DNA of 35,029 bases from Pseudomonadota bacterium (GTDB lineage Bacteria; Pseudomonadota; Gammaproteobacteria; Steroidobacterales; Steroidobacteraceae): positions 1 to 35,029 of the forward strand of contig JAJYUA010000036.1 in NCBI GenBank assembly GCA_021792755.1, read 5' to 3'. The notes under the pieces were generated by a model that had not been told where the DNA came from, did no database searches, and worked only from the letters and a program-made list of their open reading frames with translations. Positions 1-7,352 of this stretch are shown one piece after another. Positions within the stretch are counted from its first letter, which is position 1; each line of letters starts with the position of its first letter. Made by a program: the position numbers and the translations under genes.

Positions 1-1
1 C

Positions 2-103
2 AAGGCCCGCGGGTACGGCCGCTTCCGCACTATCCGCACGGTCATCTTCATGATCGCCGGCAAACTCGACTTCTCCCGCATCAACCCCTACGTCACCGCA
101 TAG
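2..103 (+). pseudogene. C-terminal end of an IS transposase (probably ISL3 family), cut by the window edge
   Basis: The frame open from base 2 gives the last 33 residues of a protein, with the pattern ARGYGRFRTIRTVIF then AGKLDF, and stops at TAG 101-103. From memory this resembles the tail of DDE transposases of the ISL3 type, where a 'KARGY...IY...GKLDF' segment closes the catalytic domain. The rest lies outside the window, so completeness cannot be judged. A probable terminal inverted repeat follows within a few bases, as expected for an insertion sequence whose transposase ends close to its right end. The family is inferred from a short stretch; transposase identity is more certain than the family. 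Confidence 0.6.
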
Positions 104-106
104 CCC

Positions 107-127
107 ACTCGTTTTTCAACAGAGCCC
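107..127. repeat. Probable right terminal inverted repeat of the insertion sequence
   Basis: Read inward on the minus strand this stretch begins GGGCTCTGTTGAAAAACGAG, which has the look of an IS end, and it lies just after the transposase stop. The partner left repeat is outside the window, so it cannot be confirmed and no target duplication can be checked. Confidence 0.4.
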
Positions 128-161
128 TTCTTCATGAGTGTTCGGTATTGCCGTTTGTTGA

Positions 162-494
162 TCACGGTCGCTGAGGGCGTGGGGGGTTGGAGCTTGGGAC
201 AGGCGTTCGTGGAGCAGATCGTTCCAGTTGAGCCTGCACCCGGTGAAGGCTGCGCTGCAGCGGCTGAACGCCGAGCTCGCGCGCCGGCGGCGGTGCCGGC
301 CGATCCAGGGCAAGCACCTGGTACAGCGGGCGCCGGTAGGCGAGCAGACCGACGCCGATCAAATCCCGGCGCGCCCCCTTGGCCGCTCGCCGGCACTCGG
401 GCTTGCCGCAGTACTTTTGCCGGCCGCGGTTGCGGACATCGGCGGTGAACGCCTCGTTGCACGACAGGCATTTGCTCGTGTTCTTCTTGGCCAT
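162..494 (-). pseudogene. Small zinc-ribbon-like protein with a disrupted C-terminal part
   Basis: The N-terminal 40 residues starting at MAKKNTSKC read as a zinc-ribbon-like segment: C-x2-C (KCLSCNEAF), the run RNRGRQKYC, then KPECRR. Such Cys-rich proteins of unknown role are often found beside transposons. After about residue 45 the sequence becomes Pro/Ala/Arg-rich and no longer looks like the family, which usually continues with basic and aromatic residues. A frameshift or rearrangement is likely. The start at 494 was chosen because the Cys motif follows at once; an ATG at 515 is also in frame. The gene sits next to an IS end. No specific function is proposed. Confidence 0.4.
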
Positions 495-754
495 GGCCCC
501 CCTCACGGGGGCCATTTTGCCAACCCACTGGCGGCGGCCGGTCGGCCACCGCGCCGTCCGCCGTCAGGCGCTCAAGGGCGGCGGCGACAAAGAGAACAAG
601 ACGTTTGAGATAATGGCGCCGAAGAAGACGGACCCGAAGCCCGGAAGAAGATCACCCCACCGGCCAGTCCCGTGTCGATGTTTTTATTGTCGTCGGTGTC
701 GAAGAATTAATTGTCGTCAAGCGGCACTCCCCAAGAACATCTCCGACATCGTGG

Positions 755-1069
755 GTGCGTCGATCATTTAGTCCCGCCGCGTTATCCTGCTTGCGCAACA
801 TCCCCGTCGATGAGGCGCTGAGCCTGCTCGCAATCGACTTCAAGGCCGATCCCACGTACCGGCCCCTCAAAGATCCAGGCAGCCGTCGCTGGCACGTACG
901 CACCGCCTACGGGGAGTTCGAGATCCTCACGACAGGCCCCGCCAAGTGGTACGACACCTGTGTGCACAGAGGCGGTGGCGGCGCCATCGATCTGGCCATG
1001 CACCTGCTGCATGTTCCCTTCGTCAATGCGGTCACGCTGCTCGCCGAGGCTCGGGGGTCGGCTCCTTGA
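755..1069 (+). CDS. CHC2/DUF3991-like small protein (primase-type zinc-finger relative)
   Basis: A 104-residue product from a GTG start. Its middle and end carry the signature VHRGGGGAIDLAMHL followed by FVNAVTLLAE. That is the typical end of the CHC2/DUF3991 fold found in DNA primases and in Toprim-containing proteins of plasmids and integrative elements (GGGGAIDLVMHL...F.eAV..L). An upstream segment, LRNIPVDEALSLL, matches the usual N-terminal helix of these domains. The zinc-binding cysteines of true CHC2 fingers are missing; only one other Cys is seen near the core. No Toprim or primase domain follows, so this is either a stand-alone domain or a remnant of a larger mobile-element protein. 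It lies among IS debris, which agrees with a mobile origin. The biochemical role is unknown. Confidence 0.5.
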   Translation: MRRSFSPAALSCLRNIPVDEALSLLAIDFKADPTYRPLKDPGSRRWHVRTAYGEFEILTTGPAKWYDTCVHRGGGGAIDLAMHLLHVPFVNAVTLLAEARGSAP

Positions 1070-1298
1070 TCCTTCTCGGGGAGCAGTCCTTGCACCCCAA
1101 TGACACCGACTCCTCTCCACAGTCTGCTTCCCGGAGACTACTCGCCTCATATCGAGGCGAGGGCTGCTCGATCAGAAAGAACCGGAGTCTTGCGCGCAAC
1201 CCTGTAACCCGCCTGGACTACTTCTACCGAGCAAAGCCGGGCTGATTTTGCCGAGCGCCGCAGTAGGTGGCTGATGGACAGTGGATTACGGGGAGAGG

Positions 1299-1604
1299 TC
1301 ACGTATACACAAAGCGAGGCTGTGCGACCCCACGCCCGTCGGCATCTGCTCTGGTCCTGTAGCCGCAGTTGCACACATGTCGGCCGCCGCCTGCCTGGTT
1401 CGGGCGCCTGTAATAGGTGGCGAGAATCACGCCGTCTTCTTCCGCCACGAACGTCTTCTTATCGGTCGACATCCAATAGGCGAGTGGGTCGATTGCGCTC
1501 ACGGACGGATCGAGCGCATAGGCCGCTCCCTCGCGAATCGTCGGCACGATGATGGCGGTGATTTCCGCGGCATCACGCGGCTCGGCTCTGCGCACGGTGA
1601 TCAT
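1299..1604 (-). pseudogene. Truncated GNAT-family N-acetyltransferase
   Basis: From MITVRRAEPRDAAEI the product follows GNAT acetyltransferases closely: the beta1-alpha1 start, then FVAEEDGVILATYY (beta2-3) and the NQAGGG-HVCNCGY strand. The acetyl-CoA loop is partly present as ADGRGVA. After that the family should continue for some 60-70 residues (helix alpha3, beta5, alpha4, beta6-7), but the reading frame ends in QPRFVYT and stops. The total is 101 residues against the usual 160-170. The missing half is not recognisable further downstream on the same strand, so a deletion or frameshift removed it. The start at 1604 was chosen where homology begins. Between it and the next gene (1605-1864) nothing convincing is seen. 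Confidence 0.65.
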
Positions 1605-1864
1605 CTGCGGAATTTGAAAATAAGGTTGCCCGATTGCGCCGATCACGTTCCTGCCGGCAGCGCGGCGGGCACCGTTGCCGTTCCGCCCCGCGCATGCCCG
1701 AGGCGAGCCCCGCGATCTCAGGGCAGCGGCCTGGAGCAGAGTTCGTGGGCGGCAGATCTTGCGCAGTGTCCTCGCGAGGAATCGCCGGGATTCCGTTGCC
1801 GTGCTCCGGCTGGAGATTTTTGCGGACAGCGGCGGCACACAACCGCACTCTGCGCCGCGGCGTC

Positions 1865-2500
1865 CTAGGTGCCGTCGCGGATTTCAACGTAGTCCTCGTC
1901 ATTTCGGTTGACGATGACCCAAATCGCCACCGCTGGCTCGTTGCCGATCGTCCACAGGCGATGGGGTTGATCGGCGCCGTAGGAAACGGAGTCGCCGGCC
2001 TTCAGCTCATATTTTGAGAATCCGATCTGCAGTCCGAGCTTGCCGGAGATGACATAGGCGTATTCCTTGCCTCCGTGGCGGAACAGGGAGTCCTCGGGGC
2101 AGGACTCTGCACCGACCGCATAGGTCACTTTCAGGAATTCCACCTTCTCGTCCGGGCGGACGGTGAGGCGTTCCCAGACTACCCCCGCCGCCAGACGCAG
2201 TCGCTCACGGTTCGTGCCGCGCTGAATCGGGCTCTCGGCGCCTGAGGTGGTCTGCTCCTTGGCGCGGGTCTGATTACGCGCCGGCGTGGCATGATTGAAC
2301 AGCTCGTCGATCTGCATTCCGAGAATCGTCGTCAGCGACCAGAGCGTGCTGACGGAGGGCATGACGCGACCGTTCTCGATCTGCGAGATCATGCTCGGCG
2401 AAATCTTGGCGCGGCGCGCGACCTCGCGAAGACTCAATCCTCTTCGATTGCGCTCCTCGCGAAGCTGCTTGCCGAGGTAGGAGAGGTCTGGAGCATTCAC
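1865..2500 (-). CDS. XRE-type transcriptional regulator with C-terminal cupin domain
   Basis: A helix-turn-helix of the Cro/CI (XRE) type occupies about residues 8-65 (LGKQLREERNRRGLSLREVA...SPSMISQIENG). A linker follows, then a cupin_2 barrel near residues 120-195 (RHGGKEYAYVISGKLGLQIG...LKAGDSVSYGADQPHRLW). This two-part build is known from PuuR/SutR-like regulators, where the cupin senses a small ligand. The GTG at 2500 gives 211 residues, a normal length. In-frame ATGs at 2608 and 2641 would add an Arg-rich, low-complexity leader that looks untranslated, although 2608 has a GGTGGG in front, so the start is uncertain. It sits downstream of the TonB receptor on the same strand and is a good candidate regulator for the neighbouring catabolic genes. 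That role is inferred from position and type. Confidence 0.85.
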   Translation of the reverse strand: MNAPDLSYLGKQLREERNRRGLSLREVARRAKISPSMISQIENGRVMPSVSTLWSLTTILGMQIDELFNHATPARNQTRAKEQTTSGAESPIQRGTNRERLRLAAGVVWERLTVRPDEKVEFLKVTYAVGAESCPEDSLFRHGGKEYAYVISGKLGLQIGFSKYELKAGDSVSYGADQPHRLWTIGNEPAVAIWVIVNRNDEDYVEIRDGT

Positions 2501-2641
2501 GGTTGAGGCGCGGCGAGTGTCCGCTCGGCCGCTCAAGCGTGCCCCCTTTGCCGCACCCCGTCGCCGACCGGTAGTCGGGCGCGTTTCAAACGCCGCCGAG
2601 ATTCGCATTTGCCCACCGGAGTTCGATCGCGCTGCATGCAA

Positions 2642-3324
2642 GGAATCGGTCTTAAATTCTCACCTTATGTGGCGGATTATCTTACGCGAATTTGATAAAA
2701 ATTGCAGCAAGCCGGAGACATTGGTGAGCCAGGCAAGCGCGATCCGGCCGTTGCGTCACGCGGTGCCGCGGCGAGCTGTTCAGACACCTCGGTTTGCTGC
2801 AGCTCTTGAGGCGGGCGGCGGTGCGCGCCGAAAGCGATGCTGTACTCGAGCGGCGCGCGCGAGCGGGTGCGCAGCCTGCATTCTTGGAGGCGCCCGCCCT
2901 TGCCCGACAGCGGCCGTGCCGGCAGAGATCCGGCAGAACATTGCGGTGCGCTCTCACTTGATGCGGCCTTCGCCGTGCGCCCATTGCCCGGGAGGGGTGA
3001 TGACCGAGCCGGTGCCGCGAAACACCAATGGCTGCAGCTCCGGGGCCGCTCCCGGCCGGACCATCGGCTTGGCTCGCCCGGTGCAGGAGGGGGAACTCGT
3101 GATCTCAGCGTGTGCAGAGGACCGCGGCGCCACGGCGGCCTGCAAGCCGGGCCGGCATGAGACGGGGCCCCTGGAATCAAAATGATCCGAGGGGCCCGAA
3201 GCTAGATTTCCCTTTTTTCCTTTTTTCAGATGACCCCATCAGGCCGGCGCAAGCCTGCCGCCGCGGAAGTTAAACCCGCGCCGCGATCCGTCAGCTGCGC
3301 GCGCTATTCCGCGGCATTTCGCGC
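2642..3324. other. Gene-poor spacer between regulator and TonB receptor
   Basis: About 680 bases without a recognisable gene. Open frames exist on both strands but have Arg/Ala/Pro-rich, non-family composition. A short minus-strand frame (2954-3145) ends in a plausible-looking tail (LQPLVFRGTGSVITPPG), possibly a decayed gene end, but I cannot name it. The stretch just left of the receptor gene contains a hairpin, listed separately. An AT-rich patch near 2660-2710 upstream of the regulator could hold its promoter; no good -35/-10 pair was found. Confidence 0.5.
3165..3226 (+). terminator. Hairpin followed by pyrimidine/T-rich tract
   Basis: GGGCCCCT (3165-3172) pairs perfectly with AGGGGCCC (3190-3197). 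Inside, GGA-TCA pairs with TGATCC with one bulged A, giving a long, stable stem. About a dozen bases later comes CCCTTTTTTCCTTTTTT (3210-3226). This resembles a plus-strand factor-independent terminator, but the T-tract is displaced and no clear plus-strand gene ends here. In the minus direction, in which the receptor gene is read, there is no T-tract after the stem. A role in ending or processing receptor mRNA is only possible. Confidence 0.35.
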
Positions 3325-5559
3325 TCAGAAGCGGTACTCGAAACTCACGCCGTACCGGCGCGGCAGAGCCCGCCAGAGGAATCCGCCGGGCGAAAACTCG
3401 GCGTTGTAGATGGTGTTCGTGAGGTTCTTCGACCACAGAGCGAACGACCATCTGCCGGCTTCCAGTCCGAACCGCAGGTTGACCAGGGAAACGGGGTTGC
3501 GTGAGGTCACGTTGTAGGGATCCCACCACGTGCGTCCGAGCTCGTGGAAGTCCAGGCGCACAGTTCCCACGAGCCCTTCCTCGATAGGCTGGCGGTACAT
3601 TCCACCGGCGTTGATCGTATCGCGGGTGACGAGCGGTGCCTGGTTGCCGAGGACGGTCGGGTCTGCCATGGCGGTGATCCTGCTGTCGGTGTAGCCGTAG
3701 CCCGCATACAGTTCCAGGCGGTTGGTCGGACGCGCAGTCAGTTGAATTTCTGCCCCCTTGTAGGTGGCGTTCAGGTTGCCGAGATTCTGCGTGGAGTTCG
3801 CGGCGATATAGACGAAGAAATAGCCGTTCCTGGAGTGCGTGTGAAACACGTCGGCATCGACGCTCAGGCGGTGATGGAACATATCGCCCTTTACACCGAG
3901 CTCGTACGTATCGGCGATCTCCGCCTTGAACGTGTCGCCGACGCCAAGGATGTGATTCGCCTTCGCCACCGACGCCACTCCAGTTTGATTGAAACCGCCG
4001 CTGCGAAAGCCTTGGCTCCAGTCCGCGTAAATCGTCCAGTCGGCGTTCGGCTGATAACGCAGGGTGAATTTCGGCTGCCAGGCGGCCCAGGTGTGCGTGC
4101 GCACCTCGCCCGTGTACGCCGTCGGATCGGGCAAAAACCGTTGCGGTGTGCGGGTGGTGTCACTTTCGGTATCGGAGTCGTAGCGTAGCGCGGCATCGGC
4201 CTGCCATTTCTTCGAAAGCGTGTATGTGGCGTCTCCGTACCACGCCCAGGCGTTGCTGTTCTGAAAGTCAGCGAGAAACGTCACGTTCGTATTGGTTGCG
4301 TACGGATTGGCGGGATTGACGATCGGGGTTTCGTACACCGCCGGAACGCCGAGCCCCCGGTCGACGATGTTGTCGGTCGAGATGAAGCGTTCCTTGTGCA
4401 GGAAGTAGAAGCCGGTTATCCAGCGAAACGCATTCTGCGACGGCGAGGTGAAACGCACGTCCTGGCTCCACGAGCGCACGCGCACGAACTGGCTCTGACT
4501 TTCGTCGAACGGGCCGCCGAGGGAGGCCGGAACTCCCGCCGTCAGCGCGTACTCCAGGGAAGAAGTGATCGGGCGGAAGTCATAGGCATCGCCGGTGTCG
4601 ATCTCCTTGGTCTGGTCGTAGTCCGTGATCGAGCGGAATGTCCCATAACCCGGGTCGTAATCGAGCTTCAGCGCGGTATCCATTATGTCGCGATGATCCA
4701 TTCCCAGGTTGTTGGTCTGAATCGGGCTCGTGACATCGTTGGCGTTCGGCGGTGTGGTGAAATCAGAGAACGGATTGGACGGGTTGGCGCGCGGAATGAC
4801 GAAGTAGTACGCGGTCGTCTGGACCCGGTCGTAAAAGAAGCGCCAATCCGCGGTGAGCTTGCTGTTCGGCGTCCACAGCAGTCGCAGCCTGCCGGAGTAA
4901 TCGCGGTACGGATCGGCCTTGCGATGCAGATAGACATTCTCCAGGTAGCCGCCGGTGTTATAGACGTCGAGCCCGACCCGGTACAGCAGCGTGCGGCGGG
5001 AATTGACAGGGCCCGTCACGGTAGAGTCCAGACGCTCTGAGGGACCGTTGCCGATGCCTACCCGAACCCGTCCCCCGAAGTGCTTCTGAGGCGGCACTGT
5101 GTGGATGATGATGGCGCCAGCAATCGCATCGCGTCCGTAGAGGGCACCCTGAGGGCCCTTCAGTACCTGGATCTGGTCGACGTTGTAGAGCTGGGTGGCG
5201 AACTCCTCCGGGTCGGTTTCCTGCACGCCGTCGACGATTACGGCGACGGACGGCTCGCTGTTGCGAGCCTGCGAGATTCCGCGCAAAGTGACGAAAGCGT
5301 TGCCGACGTTCTGGGTTTCGACCAGCGTCATGTTCGGCACCATCGCTATGAAACTGCTGGGGCTGTCGATCCCTGCGGACCTGATCGTCTGCCGAGTGAA
5401 GACGCTTTCGCTGATGGGCACGTTGTGGACAAGCTCTTTACGCTCGCGGGCCGTCACCACGATCTCGCGCAGCGTGACGGTTTTGGCGAGGGCCGCAGTG
5501 GCGATCAAGTCCGGCAGCGCCAGTGCCGCTGCTAATACCCATGCATTCGAGTTGCGCAC
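3325..5559 (-). CDS. TonB-dependent outer-membrane receptor
   Basis: A 744-residue outer-membrane transporter. It opens with a signal peptide (about residues 1-25, ending in ATAALA). A TonB-box-like stretch REIVVTARE follows, then a plug domain near residues 40-155 with the conserved VPNMTL, VTLRGI, DGVQ and VLKGPQGALYGRDAIAGAI motifs. The rest is a 22-strand barrel rich in alternating aromatic residues, ending in the expected terminal Phe (FEYRF). The GTG at 5559 is preferred because GGGGG lies seven bases upstream; a longer frame to 5745 lacks a signal peptide. The type (RGISQ, VTARE) is that of receptors for organic substrates in sphingomonads and related bacteria rather than of classic siderophore receptors. 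Lying between a ligand-sensing regulator and a catabolic operon, it probably imports the substrate. The substrate is unknown. Confidence 0.93.
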   Translation of the reverse strand: MRNSNAWVLAAALALPDLIATAALAKTVTLREIVVTARERKELVHNVPISESVFTRQTIRSAGIDSPSSFIAMVPNMTLVETQNVGNAFVTLRGISQARNSEPSVAVIVDGVQETDPEEFATQLYNVDQIQVLKGPQGALYGRDAIAGAIIIHTVPPQKHFGGRVRVGIGNGPSERLDSTVTGPVNSRRTLLYRVGLDVYNTGGYLENVYLHRKADPYRDYSGRLRLLWTPNSKLTADWRFFYDRVQTTAYYFVIPRANPSNPFSDFTTPPNANDVTSPIQTNNLGMDHRDIMDTALKLDYDPGYGTFRSITDYDQTKEIDTGDAYDFRPITSSLEYALTAGVPASLGGPFDESQSQFVRVRSWSQDVRFTSPSQNAFRWITGFYFLHKERFISTDNIVDRGLGVPAVYETPIVNPANPYATNTNVTFLADFQNSNAWAWYGDATYTLSKKWQADAALRYDSDTESDTTRTPQRFLPDPTAYTGEVRTHTWAAWQPKFTLRYQPNADWTIYADWSQGFRSGGFNQTGVASVAKANHILGVGDTFKAEIADTYELGVKGDMFHHRLSVDADVFHTHSRNGYFFVYIAANSTQNLGNLNATYKGAEIQLTARPTNRLELYAGYGYTDSRITAMADPTVLGNQAPLVTRDTINAGGMYRQPIEEGLVGTVRLDFHELGRTWWDPYNVTSRNPVSLVNLRFGLEAGRWSFALWSKNLTNTIYNAEFSPGGFLWRALPRRYGVSFEYRF

Positions 5560-5841
5560 GTTAAATCCCCCTTGTATGAACGGAATCGTCGGTTGTCGGC
5601 GTTTCAATGTAATTGCGCGCCGGGCAAGCCGGCGCTCGCGCGCGTGCGTGGGCGCATCACGAAGTCGGCGGCTTTCGCCTCGCGCAGTCGTACTGCGATT
5701 GGTGCGGTTATTCGATGCGATCCGGGCGGGCGGCGTAGCGGACATGGCGGGCCGACTTGCCGGTCGGGCGATCCATGTGCAACGCGCTTGCAGCTGCTAA
5801 CACGCATGGCGAAGTGGCGGCAGAGGGTGCCGTGTGGCGGT

Positions 5842-6318
5842 TCAGTCGTCTGTGCCCAACCACAAGGCGATCAGAATGGCCGCGGCAAAGAGCCGAAAGG
5901 CATCCTGCAGCACGTTGAGCTTCGTGCTCTGCCACATCAGAAAGTATTCCTGGGCGATGACCAGAAAAACGATGAAATACAGGCACGCGGCCGCGCCGAG
6001 TCCCGAGTAGGCGGCCGATTTCGCGGCGACGAACCGCTCCTTGTGTCCGCGGCTTCGCCACAGCGTGACGGTTGCAGCCCAGCAGAGCGCCGCACTCGTC
6101 GCCTCTGAAAGGATGATCAGCCCGAACGCCGCCCAGATCAGCAGCGGATTTTGGATCGCCCGCCACATGGCGTGCGGATTGCGGTACGTGGTCTGCATGC
6201 CCATGGCAGTGCTGACGGCGGCGAAGCCGGTGTGCGGCATGGTGAGGTTGCCGAGGACCGCCAGAGTCAGCACCAGCGCCATTGCGGCGACCAGCAGTGT
6301 CTTTAGTGTTCTGATCAC
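5842..6318 (-). CDS. DUF2165-family small integral membrane protein
   Basis: A 158-residue protein with about four membrane helices: TLLVAAMALVLTLAVLGN near the N-terminus, LLIWAAFGLIILSEATSAALC, GLGAAACLYFIVFLVIAQEYF and a final FRLFAAAILIALWLG. The motif HAMWRAIQNPLLIWAAF and the EYFLMWQS segment match the uncharacterised DUF2165 family (about 160 residues). The start is the GTG at 6318, with GGGGATCCT just in front; a longer frame to 6540 would put an Arg-rich, soluble leader before the first helix and is unlikely. It is read leftward toward the TonB receptor gene, 282 bases away, and may share the promoter at 6694-6722. Function unknown; the context suggests an accessory role in transport or membrane adaptation. 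Confidence 0.8.
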   Translation of the reverse strand: MIRTLKTLLVAAMALVLTLAVLGNLTMPHTGFAAVSTAMGMQTTYRNPHAMWRAIQNPLLIWAAFGLIILSEATSAALCWAATVTLWRSRGHKERFVAAKSAAYSGLGAAACLYFIVFLVIAQEYFLMWQSTKLNVLQDAFRLFAAAILIALWLGTDD

Positions 6319-6416
6319 AGGATCCCCGGCTCGTTGAGAGTTCTGAGATTTGCTTGCGACCGCGCTGCCTCGGGGGTAAGCCGCCGAGGGTCCGCCGGAG
6401 CTTTGCCGGCGGGCGG

Positions 6417-6599
6417 TCAGGTCGCGCCGCCGCGCGCGCAAGGGGTGGGGATGATCGTGAGTTTCGTGTGGCAATCGTCGCAGAGCTGAACCATATTGCG
6501 CAGGCCCTCGCCCCCCCCAAAAAAAAAGTCTGCCGAACAAAGACGGTCGCTCTGTGATCCGAGCGTTCCGGATGCGATAGCGAGGGCCGTGTCCGTCAT
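6417..6599 (-). CDS. Doubtful small ORF with a CxxCH motif across a homopolymer tract
   Basis: A 60-residue frame starts at an ATG (6599) with GAGGTG spaced seven bases before it. It runs through TTTTTTTTTGGGGGGGG and ends in a stretch containing LCDDCHTKL. C-D-D-C-H is a c-type heme attachment pattern, but no signal peptide precedes it, and other cytochrome landmarks (an axial Met region) are not visible. The T9G8 run would change frame easily, so the two sides of the tract may belong to different genes or to a degraded one. It lies directly downstream of the best leftward promoter in the window, so it may simply be leader sequence. Confidence 0.25.
   Translation of the reverse strand: MTDTALAIASGTLGSQSDRLCSADFFFGGGEGLRNMVQLCDDCHTKLTIIPTPCARGGAT
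6511..6527. repeat. C8A9 double homopolymer tract
   Basis: Eight C followed directly by nine A on the plus strand, far from the local composition. It is slippage-prone and lies in the leader or small ORF between the leftward promoter and the DUF2165 gene. It could be a phase-variable site, or a sequencing or assembly weak point. Confidence 0.7.
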
Positions 6600-6670
6600 G
6601 TCAATCACCTCGAAGGAGGAGACGTTCTCCCTCGGGCGGCTTCGCTGGCTGACGGGCGGCGGCCGATCGC

Positions 6671-6722
6671 GGTGTTTAGTGGTACTGAAACTGTTTATAA
6701 AAGATTAACGATAGGCTGTCAA
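6671..6722 (-). promoter_or_regulatory. Strong leftward sigma70-type promoter with operator-like downstream sequence
   Basis: On the minus strand TTGACA (6717-6722) is separated by exactly 17 bases from TATAAA (6694-6699), near consensus. The -10 continues into an element of pattern AAAC-N-G-TTTCAGTA-N4-TAAAC. The same pattern overlaps the -10 of the rightward promoter at 7302-7307, which points to one shared repressor or activator. It should drive the DUF2165 gene and perhaps the TonB receptor. Confidence 0.7.
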
Positions 6723-7278
6723 GACGTGCAGCAGGGGAGGAGGGTCAGGTGCACCGCCGGCAGGCGCTGCGCAGGGTGCCGATGGGGTGTGCTTTGCGCG
6801 ATCAGTCGCAGTCCGTGCGGATGCGCAGCCGCGCGCGGGGCGGTGAGTGCAGCGCAGAGGCGCACGAGGAGAGCGTGGAGGCGAGGTTCACCGTACTCGT
6901 GGCGGTGCGAAGTCCTTTAGAGGAACCGCGATGCGCAGGGCGAGGTGGCACGGCGATGCCATCGAGGAATGCAGTGGGGGTGGGCTGCCTATGCTGTCCG
7001 GCCGGTAGCGGCGGACTTAAGAGTGGGGTAAGCGAGGCGTGAGCGCGCTTGCCGGTGCGCATCTGCGGCGCTCCTGATCGCGCCGCAGGGGGCGACTCGC
7101 GCAACAGTGTGGACGGGAACGCAGCGCAACCACGCGCCGATTCTGCAGCGGCTCGGTCACTGCGACCGGCGCTCAACTTGCGCGGCGAGCCTGCTCGGCG
7201 CCGCGAGACTTGCCGCGATATTTCGACCGAACAGAGCGGCGAGCGGACCGTGTTGCACGCAAACGGCAGTGTGAGCGC
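6723..7278. other. Intergenic region between the two divergent promoters
   Basis: About 550 bases without a credible gene. Frames on both strands are Arg/Ala/Gly-rich and have no family resemblance or ribosome binding sites. The two promoters face away from each other across this spacer, which is long for a simple divergent control region; it may hold a lost gene or further binding sites. Nothing specific was recognised. Confidence 0.5.
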
Positions 7279-7330
7279 TTGACGGCCCGCTGTTCGGACG
7301 CTATAAACTGTTCAGTAAAAGTAAACGCCA
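7279..7330 (+). promoter_or_regulatory. Rightward sigma70-type promoter of the catabolic operon with matching operator-like sequence
   Basis: TTGACG (7279-7284), a 17-base spacer and TATAAA (7302-7307), followed by CTGTTCAGTAAAAGTAAAC. Aligned with the leftward promoter, the -10 through TAAACnCC is conserved except for one missing T and a few substitutions. The core ACTG-TT-CAGT is a short inverted repeat. The start codon of the first operon gene lies 45 bases after the -10, with AGAGAGG before it. Confidence 0.7.
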
Positions 7331-7352
7331 CTTCAGAGAGAGGAACCGCCTA

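Noticed and set aside
2517-3185. Plus-strand 222-residue frame starting inside the regulator region
   Set aside because: No family resemblance and it overlaps the regulator's upstream region; the hairpin at its end is not enough to call a gene.
5708-6520. 270-residue minus-strand frame overlapping the DUF2165 gene
   Set aside because: It is an Arg/Ala-rich shadow of the DUF2165 frame with no membrane helices or family match.
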